Source: Methylobacter sp. (GTDB lineage: Bacteria > Pseudomonadota > Gammaproteobacteria > Methylococcales > Methylomonadaceae). Taken from it: a stretch of DNA of 40,551 nucleotides. The number at the start of each line of letters is the position of its first letter. The stretch's first letter is position 1. The stretch spans positions 1 through 40,551 of the forward strand of contig JAGXGY010000016.1 in assembly GCA_024636505.1 (NCBI GenBank), in the 5' to 3' direction. The position numbers and the translations under genes are program-made. A model generated the notes under the pieces. The model saw nothing but the letters and a program-made list of their open reading frames with translations. It was not told where the DNA came from and made no database searches. Shown here one piece after another: positions 7,822 through 18,642 of the stretch.

Positions 7822-9753
7822 ATGGCTAAAATAATCGGCATAGATTTAGGAACTACAAACTCATGCGTTGCAGTGTTGGAAAACGGTGTAGCAAGAGTGA
7901 TTGAAAACAGCGAAGGTGCGCGCACTACGCCTTCTATTATCGCTTTTAGCAGTGATGATGAAGTGTTGGTAGGGCAGTCGGCAAAACGTCAGGCCGTTAC
8001 CAACCCCAAAAACACCGTATTTGCGATCAAGCGTTTGATCGGCCGTCGTTTTAAAGACGATGTCGTACAAAAAGACATCAAAATGGTGCCTTATAAAATC
8101 GTTGAAGCAGAAAATGGCGATGCCTGGGTTGAAGTGCACGGCAAAAAAATGGCGTCTCCCGAGATTTCAGCACGTATTTTGATGAAGCTCAAAAAAGACG
8201 CCGAAGCTTATTTAGGCGAAGAAGTCACCGAAGCGGTGATTACCGTACCGGCTTATTTTAACGACTCGCAACGTCAGGCAACTAAAGATGCCGGGCGTAT
8301 TGCCGGTCTTGAAGTTAAACGTATTATCAATGAGCCGACTGCGTCTGCATTGGCCTTCGGTATGGATAAGCCTAAAGGCGACACCAAAATTGCAGTCTAT
8401 GATTTAGGCGGCGGTACCTTTGATATTTCCATTATCGAAATTGCCGAGATAGACGGCGAACATCAGTTCGAGGTGTTATCGACCAATGGGGATACTTTCC
8501 TGGGCGGTGAAGATTTCGACTCAAGAATTATTGAGTTTTTGGCGGCAGAATTTAAAAAGGAAAGCGGCGTTGATGTACATAACGACCCATTAGCCTTGCA
8601 ACGCTTGAAAGAAGCGGCTGAAAAAGCCAAGATCGAATTGTCTTCAAGCCAGCAAACCGATGTCAACCTGCCTTACATTACCGCCGATGCATCAGGTCCT
8701 AAGCATTTAAATGTTAAATTGACTAGAGCTAAACTGGAATCGTTGGTTGACGAGCTGATTAACCGCACTAAAGGCCCTTGCGAAATGGCGCTGAAAGACG
8801 CGAAGTTAACAGCATCGGATATTAATGACGTGATTTTGGTCGGCGGTCAAACCCGTATGCCGAAAGTACAGGAAATGGTAAAAGCCATTTTCGGCAAAGA
8901 GCCGCGCAAAGACGTCAATCCGGATGAAGCGGTGGCCTTGGGCGCGGCAATCCAGGCCGGCGTTTTGGGTGGTGAAGTTAAAGACGTATTGTTGTTGGAC
9001 GTTATCCCGTTATCGTTGGGTATCGAAACAATGGGCGGTGTGATGACCAAGCTGATTGAGAAAAATACCACCATTCCAACCAATGCATCGCAGATTTTTT
9101 CTACGGCAGATGACAACCAAACCGCAGTAACCGTTCATGTGTTGCAAGGTGAGCGTGAAGTCGCAGCGGCGAATAAATCGCTGGGACGTTTCGACCTTGC
9201 CGATATTCCGCCGGCACCGCGCGGCGTTCCGCAAATTGAAGTTGCTTTCGATATTGATGCCAACGGTATTTTGAGCGTGTCAGCCAAAGACAAAGCGACC
9301 GGTAAAAAACAATCGATTATTATCAAAGCTTCCAGCGGCTTATCGGATGATGAAGTTGATCGTATGATTAAGGATGCTGAAGCCCATGCGGATGAAGATC
9401 GTAAACTGACTGAATTGGTGGGGGCGCGTAACCATGCAGACGGTATGATTCATGCGACTGAAAAATCACTGAAAGAACTGGGCGACCAAGTCGCAGATGA
9501 TGAAAAAACCAGCATTGAACAGGCGATTGAACAGCTGAAAGCGGCGGTTAAAGGCGACGATAAAGAAGCCATTGAAGCCAAAACGCATGACTTAACCGAG
9601 TTATCGGGTAAACTGGCTGAACGTGTTTACGCACAAAAGTCGGCAGCCGAGGGCGAATCGTCCGAAGCTCATGCTTCTTCTGAACATGCTAAGGCGGATG
9701 ACGGTGTTGTCGATGCTGAGTTTGAAGAAGTTAAAGACGATGATAAGAAGTAA
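7822..9753 (+). CDS. dnaK: Hsp70 chaperone DnaK
   Basis: This 643-residue Hsp70 has all its landmarks. The phosphate loop is in [32 protein letters not shown] follows in the ATPase domain, and [14 protein letters not shown] and [11 protein letters not shown] are present. The substrate domain follows the [18 protein letters not shown] linker, and the acidic tail contains [12 protein letters not shown]. It folds and disaggregates proteins with DnaJ and GrpE, both encoded alongside. The ribosome binding site is TGGAG. No sigma-32 consensus is seen in the 70 bp upstream. Confidence 0.97.
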   Translation: MAKIIGIDLGTTNSCVAVLENGVARVIENSEGARTTPSIIAFSSDDEVLVGQSAKRQAVTNPKNTVFAIKRLIGRRFKDDVVQKDIKMVPYKIVEAENGDAWVEVHGKKMASPEISARILMKLKKDAEAYLGEEVTEAVITVPAYFNDSQRQATKDAGRIAGLEVKRIINEPTASALAFGMDKPKGDTKIAVYDLGGGTFDISIIEIAEIDGEHQFEVLSTNGDTFLGGEDFDSRIIEFLAAEFKKESGVDVHNDPLALQRLKEAAEKAKIELSSSQQTDVNLPYITADASGPKHLNVKLTRAKLESLVDELINRTKGPCEMALKDAKLTASDINDVILVGGQTRMPKVQEMVKAIFGKEPRKDVNPDEAVALGAAIQAGVLGGEVKDVLLLDVIPLSLGIETMGGVMTKLIEKNTTIPTNASQIFSTADDNQTAVTVHVLQGEREVAAANKSLGRFDLADIPPAPRGVPQIEVAFDIDANGILSVSAKDKATGKKQSIIIKASSGLSDDEVDRMIKDAEAHADEDRKLTELVGARNHADGMIHATEKSLKELGDQVADDEKTSIEQAIEQLKAAVKGDDKEAIEAKTHDLTELSGKLAERVYAQKSAAEGESSEAHASSEHAKADDGVVDAEFEEVKDDDKK

Positions 9754-9762
9754 AATGTAAGC

Positions 9763-9781
9763 CGGGGTGTATCTTGCCCCG
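9763..9781 (+). terminator. Weak hairpin after dnaK
   Basis: CGGGG and CCCCG form a 5-bp GC stem with a 9-nt loop just past the dnaK stop. No U-tract follows, so termination, if any, would be partial. Confidence 0.25.
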
Positions 9782-9800
9782 AGACATTAATTTAATGCGG

Positions 9801-9872
9801 TAAACCATGAAGAATACGAAGCTCACGAAGAAGAAAAAACTTTGTGTGTCTTCGTGTTCTTTTTGTGGTTTA
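9801..9872. repeat. Imperfect palindrome of the ACCACGAAGAACACGAAG type
   Basis: The element begins TAAACCATGAAGAATACGAAG and ends with its imperfect reverse complement, CTTCGTGTTC then TTTTTGTGGTTTA. Its arms are of the ACCACGAAG-x-ACACGAAG kind, a sequence type common as dispersed intergenic palindromes. It sits in the 383-bp dnaK-dnaJ gap. Confidence 0.6.
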
Positions 9873-10136
9873 GCAACCAGTCTCTTATCCTTTCCAAGGG
9901 CATAGCTATCTGCATAAGCTACCAAAGCTGGACAGGGTATATTGTTATCCTGCTCGAAGCGTTTGGTGCCGGTCAAGTGTAGCAACTGAGTTCTGGCAGC
10001 GTAAAAATGTTACGGATCGGGCTAAATCTCCGTCGTGCTTAGCATTTTAAGTTGTGTAGATACCTATGCTTCAGGGGTATCCCGCACAAAATCAGACGAT
10101 GATAATCATCAAAATTTAACAATAGACTATTGAACC
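9873..10136. other. Remainder of the dnaK-dnaJ spacer
   Basis: No gene was recognised. The only structure seen is a small hairpin GATACC/GGTATC (10059-10081, 11-nt loop). The spacer is unusually long for dnaK-dnaJ, so dnaJ may have its own promoter, but no convincing -35/-10 pair was found. Confidence 0.4.
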
Positions 10137-11270
10137 ATGGCAAAAGAAGATTTTTACAAGCTTCTCGGTGTAGACAGAAACGCCAGTGATGCAGAAATTA
10201 AGAAAAGCTATCGCAGCAAGGCGATGAAGCATCATCCTGACAGGAATAAAGACAATCCGGCGGAAGCGGAAGCTAAGTTTAAGCAGATAAAAGAAGCTTA
10301 CGAAGTTTTGTCCGATCCTAAAAAACGTTCCGCTTATGATCAGTTCGGCCATGCCGGGATTGATCCTTCGATGGGCGGCGGGCGTTCCGGCGGTTTTGGC
10401 GGCGGCGAAAGTTTTAGCGATATTTTCGGCGATATTTTCGGCGGCGGCAGACAGCAACAGCAGCGGAGCAACGTTCAACGCGGCTCGGATCTGCGCTACA
10501 ATCTGGAGTTGTCGCTGGAAGAAGCTGTCTTCGGTACTGATGCTAAAATTCGTGTGCCGGTGTTGGTTGCCTGTGGCGTGTGTAACGGTTCCGGTGCTAA
10601 AAAAGGTTCCAGTCCTGTTATCTGTTCAACTTGTCACGGTCACGGCCAGGTCAGGATGCAACAGGGTTTCTTTTCGGTTCAACAAACTTGCCCAACCTGT
10701 CATGGTTCCGGCAAACAGATAAAAGATCCTTGCGGTTCATGCCATGGACAGGGTCGTGTCCAGGAAAATAAAACCTTGTCGGCAAAAATCCCGGCAGGCG
10801 TCGATACCGGTGATCGCATACGCTTGGCTGGAGAAGGTGAGGCCGGAGAATTTGGCGGCCCGGCCGGCGATCTTTATGTTCAGGTTCAGGTAAAAGAACA
10901 TGCAATTTTTACTCGTGATGGTGCCAATTTATATTGCGAAGTGCCGATCAGTTTTCCTACCGCCTGTTTGGGCGGTGAGCTGGAAGTGCCAACCTTGAAT
11001 GGCAAAGTGCTGTTAAAAATCCCCGCTGAAACCCAAACCGGTAAATTGTTCAGGTTGCGCGGCAAAGGGGTCAAACCGGTCAGAGGCGGGCCGGTCGGCG
11101 ATTTGTTATGCAAGGTGCAGATTGAAACCCCTGTACATTTGACCAAAGAACAAAAAGCCCTGGTTGAGCAGCTCGGCGAATCCTTATCCGGCGGCGGTAA
11201 GCATCATAGTCCGCAGGAGTCTTCATGGACCGATGGCGTAAAAAACTTTTTCGATAAACTAACAGGATAA
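10137..11270 (+). CDS. dnaJ: Hsp40 co-chaperone DnaJ
   Basis: The 377-residue class A J-protein stimulates DnaK ATPase and delivers substrates. It has the J domain with HPD ([12 protein letters not shown]), a Gly/Phe-rich linker (about residues 78-105), four zinc-binding repeats ([32 protein letters not shown]) and the C-terminal beta domains. The ribosome binding site is poor. It ends 3 nt before dapB. Confidence 0.96.
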   Translation: MAKEDFYKLLGVDRNASDAEIKKSYRSKAMKHHPDRNKDNPAEAEAKFKQIKEAYEVLSDPKKRSAYDQFGHAGIDPSMGGGRSGGFGGGESFSDIFGDIFGGGRQQQQRSNVQRGSDLRYNLELSLEEAVFGTDAKIRVPVLVACGVCNGSGAKKGSSPVICSTCHGHGQVRMQQGFFSVQQTCPTCHGSGKQIKDPCGSCHGQGRVQENKTLSAKIPAGVDTGDRIRLAGEGEAGEFGGPAGDLYVQVQVKEHAIFTRDGANLYCEVPISFPTACLGGELEVPTLNGKVLLKIPAETQTGKLFRLRGKGVKPVRGGPVGDLLCKVQIETPVHLTKEQKALVEQLGESLSGGGKHHSPQESSWTDGVKNFFDKLTG

Positions 11271-12077
<807 letters not shown>

Positions 12078-12100
12078 ATGGTTTGGGTGTTAGCATTTTA

Positions 12101-12763
12101 ATGACCGCTGTTAGTAAGTACCCGATAGCGGTTCTGCTGTTGTTTTCCATTGCCACGACGGTGGAGGCCATGGATATTCCGGAAACCGTAACAACACAGC
12201 AACCCGTTGCTGCAGGCGTGTTATTCGATATTCCGAAACTGGCGGGAAAAACCCAGGCGGAAGTTGAGGCGTTGCTTGGTGAAGCTGTTTTCTGCTCCAA
12301 GGCAGAGTCAGCCTTGAACTGCTCATTTCAGGAAGATGAAATTGAAATTGTATTTATTGACCAAAAAGCAGACTGGATTACCGTAAATGGGGCGTTCCGC
12401 AGTCCCGCCTACAGTCAGAAGGTTAAAGGTAAAACCAAAGCGGATACATTAGCATTACTTGGAGCTCCCGATTTCTGCGTCAAGGCAAAATCCGCCTTAC
12501 ACTGTTTATTCAAGGATGATGATGTCAATGTCAGAGTTGAATTTATCGACGGAAAGGTCAGCGAAACCACTGTAAAAGGAAGTCTGGGTAATGCGCCATA
12601 CAGCAAAGATACCTTGGCAATACTTGGGCTGCCTGTAAAGGATGCGAGCTTTAGCAATGAGCATGTGATGCGTTGGGAGAATATCCCGGGACTGCTGAGC
12701 GTCATGCTGCATTCGGAAGGTAAAGTCGTGTCTGTTGCCACCATAAAGGTAAAAACCAAGTAA
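12101..12763 (+). CDS. Predicted secreted protein with three BamE-like repeats
   Basis: The family is not recognised. From the ATG at 12101 the 220-residue product has a signal peptide (about residues 1-22, ending TTVEA). Three tandem repeats of about 50 residues follow, at roughly 49-98, 109-160 and 167-215. Each starts with a TxxEVxALLG-type helix (EVEALLGEAVFC, DTLALLGAPDFC, DTLAILGLPVKD). Repeats 1 and 2 both have F-C-x8-C (C65/C74 and C126/C135), which could form disulphides in the periplasm; repeat 3 has lost them. The LLGxP helix is reminiscent of the BamE/SmpA fold, an inference only. A TTG at 12074 would overlap dapB and is less likely. Confidence 0.7.
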   Translation: MTAVSKYPIAVLLLFSIATTVEAMDIPETVTTQQPVAAGVLFDIPKLAGKTQAEVEALLGEAVFCSKAESALNCSFQEDEIEIVFIDQKADWITVNGAFRSPAYSQKVKGKTKADTLALLGAPDFCVKAKSALHCLFKDDDVNVRVEFIDGKVSETTVKGSLGNAPYSKDTLAILGLPVKDASFSNEHVMRWENIPGLLSVMLHSEGKVVSVATIKVKTK

Positions 12764-12774
12764 GGTCGTAATTT

Positions 12775-12794
12775 GTAGGGTGATTTCGTCACGC
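12775..12794 (+). repeat. Short GTAG-headed hairpin (REP-like)
   Basis: GTAG is followed by GTGA-tttcg-TCAC, a minimal hairpin with the same header as the repeats at 728-759 and 36536-36558. It lies between two convergent genes. Confidence 0.35.
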
Positions 12795-12841
12795 AAGCCG
12801 TCAATCAGCCACAACACCGATTACAGCCTGTCCGAGGTTGC

Positions 12842-12861
12842 GCCGAGGGCATTCTCCCGGC
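12842..12861. terminator. Possible hairpin between convergent genes
   Basis: GCC-GA-GGG pairs with CCC-GGC across a 6-nt loop. It lies next to the lnt stop between convergent genes. No U-tract follows on either strand, so it is only a weak terminator candidate. Confidence 0.25.
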
Positions 12862-12866
12862 AGAGC

Positions 12867-14432
12867 TTAATCCAATCTCTTGACGATGCCAATAGCTAAC
12901 AGCAAAACCAACACTCCCCATAATAAACCCGGCACCAGCCAGAACCAATTTTGGTAGAAGGTGGCTGGCGGGTTCTTCAGATAAGGCACGTGGTATAAGC
13001 CAGTCCAGGCTTGATGTATCGGCGAGCGTTCCAGAATTTCTCCGGATGCCAGCGACACCGTGGAAATACCGGTATTGGTGACCCGTAATACCGGACGGCG
13101 AAACTCCACGCCGCGCGCCAAAGTCATATACATGTGCTGGTAGGGTTCCTGCCAGGTACCGTACCAGGAATCATTGGTCACATTGACGATGAACTGGGCG
13201 CCGAGCTGTGCCAGTGAGCGCGAGAATGCTGGGAACAGGCTTTCGTAACAGATTTGCGCGCCCATTTTGTAGCCGTTCAGGTTCAGTAATTCGCTGGGGC
13301 CGTGGCCTCTGGCGAAATGTCCGGTGGGCGGCAGCCAGTTGCGGATTTCAGGGAAAAGCTGTTCGCCGGGAATGTATTCGCCGAACGCCAGCAAAATCGA
13401 TTTGCTGTAATGCGGCGGCACGATGTCGCCGTCTTTATTCAATACAAATAGGGAGTTGGTGATCAGTCGGGTCGGTTCGTCGACGCTGTAAGCGCCGGTA
13501 ATCAGCGGCAGTTGCCGCTGCTGAAGAAATTGTGCCAGCGCTACGGGGTAGTCGTCGGCTTTAAATTGCTCGCCCAGCAAGGCCGGAAAGGCGGTTTCAG
13601 GCCACAGGGCGAAGTCGATTTTTTCGTGTTGATGGACTTTGAGAGCGTTATCGGTCAGGGTGATATAGCGGTTGAATATTTCCTTGCCAAAGCCCTGGCC
13701 TAATTCTGCGGCCATTTTTTCTGCATTGTCGATATAAGCCTGTACTAGCAGGGCTTTAAACGAGGCATCCGCTTGCGGCAGTCTGTTTTTAAGCCACAGG
13801 CCACCGATATTCAGCAGTATAAAACCGGTAACGACAGTCGCTAAGATCATCTTGCCGGTATTCTGTTGGCGCTGTTCCCAGGCTATGTAAAGCGGCAGGT
13901 TGCACAGTAAGGTTGCGGCGCTGAGTCCGCTAAAGCCGATCACTTCCGCCCACTGATAAACGGGAATGTCGGCGCCGTACCAGGAGTAGCCGAAATTCCA
14001 GTCGAATAGAGTCACCGAGTAGGCTTCGCACAGGATGGTGATCAAGGCCATCAGTCCCAGCGAAAGCCGCTTTGACCAATTGAATTTTTGTTGCCCCCAA
14101 AACCACAGTACCCCGGCCAGCGGCACAAACAAATGGGCAACCAAGCCGTAGACCACCATGCCGACGACCGCTAACGGCCAGTCCAGATGGGCAAATTCAT
14201 GCAGCAGGTAAGTGACCCAGTTAAAGCCGATCAGCGTGAATATGAATGCCGTGATCATGCCGCCAATAAAAACGTTTTTTAGGTGGGTTTGCTGATTCCA
14301 GAAAATCCACAACGGTACAAAACAGAATAAAGAGGCCCAGGGCGGGAAAGGGATATAACTGGTGCCGATGAAAATGCCGGACAGGATGGGCAGTAGCCAG
14401 GGTTTAAGATTTGTTGGTGTGGGAGTGTTCAT
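12867..14432 (-). CDS. lnt: Apolipoprotein N-acyltransferase
   Basis: Lnt is the inner-membrane enzyme that adds the third acyl chain to the N-terminal cysteine of lipoproteins. At 521 residues it has an N-terminal block of hydrophobic segments (about residues 10-210), a periplasmic nitrilase domain with catalytic Glu in ALWPETAFP, the lysine region near SKSILLAFGEYIPGE and the catalytic Cys in GAQICYESLFP, and a last membrane helix at the C-terminus. Several lipoproteins in this window (LptE, PilF, BamB) would be substrates. Confidence 0.95.
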   Translation of the reverse strand: MNTPTPTNLKPWLLPILSGIFIGTSYIPFPPWASLFCFVPLWIFWNQQTHLKNVFIGGMITAFIFTLIGFNWVTYLLHEFAHLDWPLAVVGMVVYGLVAHLFVPLAGVLWFWGQQKFNWSKRLSLGLMALITILCEAYSVTLFDWNFGYSWYGADIPVYQWAEVIGFSGLSAATLLCNLPLYIAWEQRQQNTGKMILATVVTGFILLNIGGLWLKNRLPQADASFKALLVQAYIDNAEKMAAELGQGFGKEIFNRYITLTDNALKVHQHEKIDFALWPETAFPALLGEQFKADDYPVALAQFLQQRQLPLITGAYSVDEPTRLITNSLFVLNKDGDIVPPHYSKSILLAFGEYIPGEQLFPEIRNWLPPTGHFARGHGPSELLNLNGYKMGAQICYESLFPAFSRSLAQLGAQFIVNVTNDSWYGTWQEPYQHMYMTLARGVEFRRPVLRVTNTGISTVSLASGEILERSPIHQAWTGLYHVPYLKNPPATFYQNWFWLVPGLLWGVLVLLLAIGIVKRLD

Positions 14433-14729
14433 GGTGTTGGGGATGTGATTATGCGGTGATCAATATGCTGCCAGAGACGCTCCGCAATTTTGGTAAGGAT
14501 ACACCGGCGGCCTCCGCTTTGGCGTAAGCCTGCCTCCATCGTTACCTATTGAACGCGGCCTTATTGCAGCTGGAGTGCAAGCTTTGCTTACCCTTACAGG
14601 CGACGCCTGCACTCCAGCTATCGGCAACGTCCTTAAAAAACCTTTACCCGGGTTTCTTGTCCCTTGTCTGGGGATTTTGGCATCAGCGGAACATGGGAGA
14701 ATAACGATGAACGACGGTGCGTTCACAAA
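14433..14729. other. lnt-parA intergenic region
   Basis: No gene is supported in these 297 bp. An 88-codon minus-strand frame has low-complexity, Pro/Arg-rich content and no recognisable motif. The main structure is the palindrome at 14568-14619. Confidence 0.5.
14568..14619. repeat. Perfect 12-bp-arm palindrome
   Basis: AGCTGGAGTGCA (14568-14579) and TGCACTCCAGCT (14608-14619) are exact inverted repeats around a 28-nt centre that includes GGCGACGCC. It looks like a dispersed intergenic repeat or a cruciform site. Confidence 0.6.
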
Positions 14730-15509
14730 TCAGCTCCCATGAATCTCCGCATGTAAGGCCCGATATTCGTCAGTCAATTTATGAGTGGGTACATAATGCA
14801 CCAGCGGTTTTGATTCTGAGTGCGATTCCCTGACTTTGACCGAGGGCGAGATCATCGCCGCCAGCACCGGCAGTCCTTCGGCAATCAGTTCTTCGACTAA
14901 TTGGCGGGGCAGGTTGGCCTGTCGTTGAAACTGGTTGACGATAATGCCTTCAATCTCAAGGCCTTGATTATGATCGGCTTTAATTTCTGCGACCACCTGC
15001 ATCAATGAATACAGAGCATCCCGGGCAAAAGTGTCGCAATCGAAGGGAATTAAACACTTATCGGCGGCGATTAAGGCGGATTGGCTGTAAAAATTCAGAA
15101 TCGGCGGCGTGTCCATGTAAATGGCATCAAAGCCCTCCAGTTTTTCCAGCGCTTCTTTTAATTTGAAGATTTTCATCCGCGATTCCAAGCGGCCTTGCAA
15201 CGGCTCAAGCTCGGGATGCGATGGAATCACAAACAGATTGGGGAACTGGGTTTCATGGATTGCACCTTCAAGGCCGGAGCCGCTTGCGCCGCCAAACAGC
15301 GACAGACTCAGGCAATCTTTAAAGAAGTGGGCAATAGTTTTATCGCTATCGCTGATTTTATTGCCGAGCAGATATTGTGTCGAGTTGCCTTGAACATCAA
15401 GATCGATCACTAAGGTACGCTTGCCTTCAACAGCACTGATAGCGGCTAAATTGCAGGTAATAGTAGATTTGCCGACGCCGCCTTTCTGGTTGAAAATGAC
15501 TCTGCGCAT
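14730..15509 (-). CDS. ParA/MinD-family P-loop ATPase, orphan
   Basis: The 259-residue protein starts MRRVIFNQKGGVGKST, a deviant Walker A (KGGVGKST) of ParA ATPases. It has LVIDLDVQGNSTQYLL (Walker A') and AIYMDTPPILNFYSQSAL (Walker B region). Such ATPases position DNA or protein cargo on the nucleoid. No parB-like gene or parS-type repeat is nearby, so cargo is unknown. A GGGGATAA ribosome binding site supports the start. The gap to the zinc-ribbon gene upstream is 58 nt and both point left, so they may be co-transcribed. Confidence 0.85.
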   Translation of the reverse strand: MRRVIFNQKGGVGKSTITCNLAAISAVEGKRTLVIDLDVQGNSTQYLLGNKISDSDKTIAHFFKDCLSLSLFGGASGSGLEGAIHETQFPNLFVIPSHPELEPLQGRLESRMKIFKLKEALEKLEGFDAIYMDTPPILNFYSQSALIAADKCLIPFDCDTFARDALYSLMQVVAEIKADHNQGLEIEGIIVNQFQRQANLPRQLVEELIAEGLPVLAAMISPSVKVRESHSESKPLVHYVPTHKLTDEYRALHAEIHGS

Positions 15510-15567
15510 GTTATCCCCGTTAAATCAAATAGTTAAAGTTCGCATTATAAGGCTTAAGTCGTTAATA

Positions 15568-16053
15568 TCAAATGCGGATAAAGGTTTTGCCATGGCATTT
15601 CGGACATTCGGGAATTTCGCTGGGTGTTTTAAACGCAATTTCCTTGCCGCAGTCGTCACAGATAAAAGTGCCCGGTATGGTAATGTCGCCGCTGTGATAA
15701 GTGTGTGCTTCGGCCAGTTTTTCAAGTTTTGCCAATTCCAGGCGGGTTTTATCGGCAAGACTTAAAAAAGCGTCCAGAGTGAAATTTTCAATCAATTCAA
15801 TGTCGAATTTAAACCATTCGGACAGCGAGTCTTTGTCTTCCTTGGCAGATAAACCCTGTGCCGCATGCTCAATATCGCGTTTAACAAACTCTGAAACCTT
15901 GTCCAGTTCATCGCTGGTCAAGTCATTGTCTTTCCTGGTTTTTTCTTTGGATATTTCCAGCGCTTCGGCAAAAGAATGCAGCGTGTCTTCCATGGTTTCA
16001 TGGAGGTGCTTCATGAAATCGGTATAAGCTGTGACAAGTTTGTTTTTATTCAT
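15568..16053 (-). CDS. ybeL: YbeL-like zinc-ribbon protein (DUF1451)
   Basis: The 161-residue protein has a helical, charged N-terminal region (about 1-110) and a C-terminal zinc ribbon CDDCGKEIAF...CPKCHGKTF. This is the layout of the DUF1451 family, whose E. coli member ybeL is also next to leuS. Its biochemical role is unknown. The frame is open to 16143, but the ATG at 16053 has AGGAG at proper spacing and avoids overlap with leuS. It is divergent from leuS across 84 bp. Confidence 0.8.
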   Translation of the reverse strand: MNKNKLVTAYTDFMKHLHETMEDTLHSFAEALEISKEKTRKDNDLTSDELDKVSEFVKRDIEHAAQGLSAKEDKDSLSEWFKFDIELIENFTLDAFLSLADKTRLELAKLEKLAEAHTYHSGDITIPGTFICDDCGKEIAFKTPSEIPECPKCHGKTFIRI

Positions 16054-16137
16054 AAGGTTCAACTCCTGAAAATGACGCTTTAGATTTAAGCAACTGTACG
16101 GTATTCTAACGCTTTTGACTGGTAAAAGACGAGAAGG

Positions 16138-18591
16138 ATGCAAGAAAATTATAAGCCGCTAGTAATCGAGCAACAAGTACAGGCCGTCTGGGACGAGTCA
16201 GGTGTATTTAATGTGTCGGAATCGTCTGCACAAGACAAGTATTATTGCTTAGCCATGTTCCCTTATCCCAGCGGCAAATTGCACATGGGCCATGTTCGCA
16301 ATTACACCATCGGCGACGTGATTAGCCGCTATCAGCGCATGTTGGGCAAAAATGTGATGCAGCCTATGGGTTGGGATGCGTTCGGCCTGCCTGCGGAAAA
16401 TGCGGCAATGCAGCATGGCGTCCATCCCGCCGACTGGACCTACAGCAACATCGACTATATGCGCGACCAGCTCAAACGCCTGGGTTTCGGCTATGACTGG
16501 AACCGCGAGCTGGCTACCTGCGATCCGTCCTATTACAAGTGGGAACAATGGTTTTTCCTGAAGCTGCTGGAAAAAGGCCTGGTTTACAAAAAAACCGCAC
16601 CGGTCAACTGGTGTCCGCATGACATGACTGTTCTGGCGAATGAGCAGGTCATCGACGGCTGCTGCTGGCGTTGCGACACCCAAGTCGAGCGCAAGGAAAT
16701 CGCCCAGTGGTTTTTAAAAATTACCGCCTATGCCGATGAATTGCTTAGCTCCCTGGAAACGCTGGACGGCTGGCCGGAACAGGTCAAAACCATGCAGGCC
16801 AACTGGATAGGCCGCTCCGAAGGCGTGGAGATGGATTTTGCCGTGCCTGAGCAGAATCAGCCGGTAAGCATCTACACCACGCGTCCCGACACCTTGATGG
16901 GCGTGACATATTTGGCCGTGGCGGCGGAGCATCCGCTGGCACTGAAAGCCGCTGAAACCAATCCTGAAATCAGCGCCTTTATCGACGACTGCAAGATGAT
17001 GGAAACCTCGGAAGCGGCCATGGAAACCATGGAAAAACGCGGCATCGATTCCGGCATCAAAGCGCTGCATCCGATTACCGGTGAACCGGTTCCGGTGTGG
17101 ATTGCCAATTTCGTGTTGATGGGTTACGGCACCGGTGCGGTGATGTCGGTTCCTGCTCACGATCAACGCGATTATGAGTTTGCAAAGAAATACAGCATCG
17201 CCATCAAACAGGTAATTTTCGCCAAAGACAGTGAAGTCGCCGACGATTGTTCAGAGCAGGCTTACACCGTAAAAGGCGTGTTAAAAAATTCCGGCGCATT
17301 TGACGGCCTAACATCCGAGCAGGCTTTTGCCGCCATTTCTGAAGCGCTGGAAAAAGACCAAAAAGGCCAACGCAAAACCAATTTCCGCCTACGCGACTGG
17401 GGCGTTTCCCGTCAGCGTTACTGGGGCGCGCCGATTCCGGTTATTTATTGCGACGACTGCGGCACGGTGCCGGTTCCCGAACAGGATTTACCGGTGGAAT
17501 TGCCTAAAGATGTGGTGCTGGACGGCTCGCAATCGCCGCTGGTCGGACATCCGACTTTCTCGCATGCGGCTTGTCCGTCATGCGGCAAAGCGGCGCGTCG
17601 GGAAACCGATACTTTCGATACTTTTATGGAATCGTCCTGGTATTTTGCGCGTTTCGCCGGCAATCATCCGGACAAGATGATCGACGAAAGCGCCAAATAC
17701 TGGCTGCCGGTCGATCATTATATCGGCGGCATCGAACACGCTATTTTGCATTTGCTGTATGCGCGTTTTTACACTAAATTACTGCGCGATGAAGGCCTGC
17801 TGGTTTGCGACGAGCCGTTCAAAAAACTGCTGACTCAGGGCATGGTGCTCAAAGACGGCAGCAAAATGTCCAAATCCAAAGGCAACACCGTCGATCCGCA
17901 AGGTCTGATCGATCAATACGGCGCCGATACCGTGCGGTTGTTTATTATGTTTGCCGCGCCTCCGGAGCAATCGCTGGAATGGTCTGACAGTGGCGTAGAG
18001 GGCGCATTCCGGTTCCTGAAACGGCTGTGGAAACAGGCTTACCAGCATTGTGAGGCCGGCGGTTCTACGGTGCCGCTCGATAAACAGGCATTAACCGAAC
18101 AGCAACAGACGGTACGTCGATCACTACATCTGACTATCCAGAAAGTGACCGATGATTTTGGCCGACGCTATACTTTTAATACCGTTATTGCCTCGAATAT
18201 GGAACTGATCAACACCTTGGCCAAATTTGTCGATGATTCCGATAACGGCAAGGCGATCAGGCAGGAAGCGTTAGAAGCCATAGTATTGATGTTGTCGCCG
18301 ATCGTTCCGCATATCTGCCATCAGTTATGGCTGGATTTAGGGTATCAGCAAGCCGTAGTCGGCGCGTCATGGCCGAAGGTCGATACCACGGCTTTGGCGC
18401 AGGATACTTTGGAGCTGGTGCTGCAGGTCAACGGTAAGTTGCGCAGCAAGATGTCGGTATCGGTTAAGGCGTCTAAAGATGACATAGAGGCAATGGCGTT
18501 GAATGATGAGTATGTTAAGCGTTTTATTGAAGGCAAGCCGGTTAGAAAGGTGATAGTGGTGCCGAATAAATTGGTCAATATTGTTGTTTAG
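16138..18591 (+). CDS. leuS: Leucyl-tRNA synthetase
   Basis: This class I synthetase charges tRNA-Leu. The 817-residue protein has the HIGH-type HMGH in [18 protein letters not shown], the CP1 editing domain with [12 protein letters not shown] and the KMSKS loop. The zinc-like ZN1 segment is [21 protein letters not shown], and a C-terminal anticodon-binding region follows. It is somewhat shorter than E. coli LeuS (860) because the insertion before KMSKS is missing. GAGAAGG lies directly before the ATG. It leads leuS-lptE-holA, the E. coli order. Confidence 0.97.
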   Translation: MQENYKPLVIEQQVQAVWDESGVFNVSESSAQDKYYCLAMFPYPSGKLHMGHVRNYTIGDVISRYQRMLGKNVMQPMGWDAFGLPAENAAMQHGVHPADWTYSNIDYMRDQLKRLGFGYDWNRELATCDPSYYKWEQWFFLKLLEKGLVYKKTAPVNWCPHDMTVLANEQVIDGCCWRCDTQVERKEIAQWFLKITAYADELLSSLETLDGWPEQVKTMQANWIGRSEGVEMDFAVPEQNQPVSIYTTRPDTLMGVTYLAVAAEHPLALKAAETNPEISAFIDDCKMMETSEAAMETMEKRGIDSGIKALHPITGEPVPVWIANFVLMGYGTGAVMSVPAHDQRDYEFAKKYSIAIKQVIFAKDSEVADDCSEQAYTVKGVLKNSGAFDGLTSEQAFAAISEALEKDQKGQRKTNFRLRDWGVSRQRYWGAPIPVIYCDDCGTVPVPEQDLPVELPKDVVLDGSQSPLVGHPTFSHAACPSCGKAARRETDTFDTFMESSWYFARFAGNHPDKMIDESAKYWLPVDHYIGGIEHAILHLLYARFYTKLLRDEGLLVCDEPFKKLLTQGMVLKDGSKMSKSKGNTVDPQGLIDQYGADTVRLFIMFAAPPEQSLEWSDSGVEGAFRFLKRLWKQAYQHCEAGGSTVPLDKQALTEQQQTVRRSLHLTIQKVTDDFGRRYTFNTVIASNMELINTLAKFVDDSDNGKAIRQEALEAIVLMLSPIVPHICHQLWLDLGYQQAVVGASWPKVDTTALAQDTLELVLQVNGKLRSKMSVSVKASKDDIEAMALNDEYVKRFIEGKPVRKVIVVPNKLVNIVV

Positions 18592-18642
18592 GTGAAAAAT
18601 GTTGTCTTGATCAACCGTGTTCTATTTATTATGAGGAAAACC

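Noticed and set aside
14460..14726. 88-codon minus-strand ORF between lnt and parA
   Set aside because: Contains the palindrome at 14568-14619, Pro/Arg-rich with no motif or ribosome binding site.
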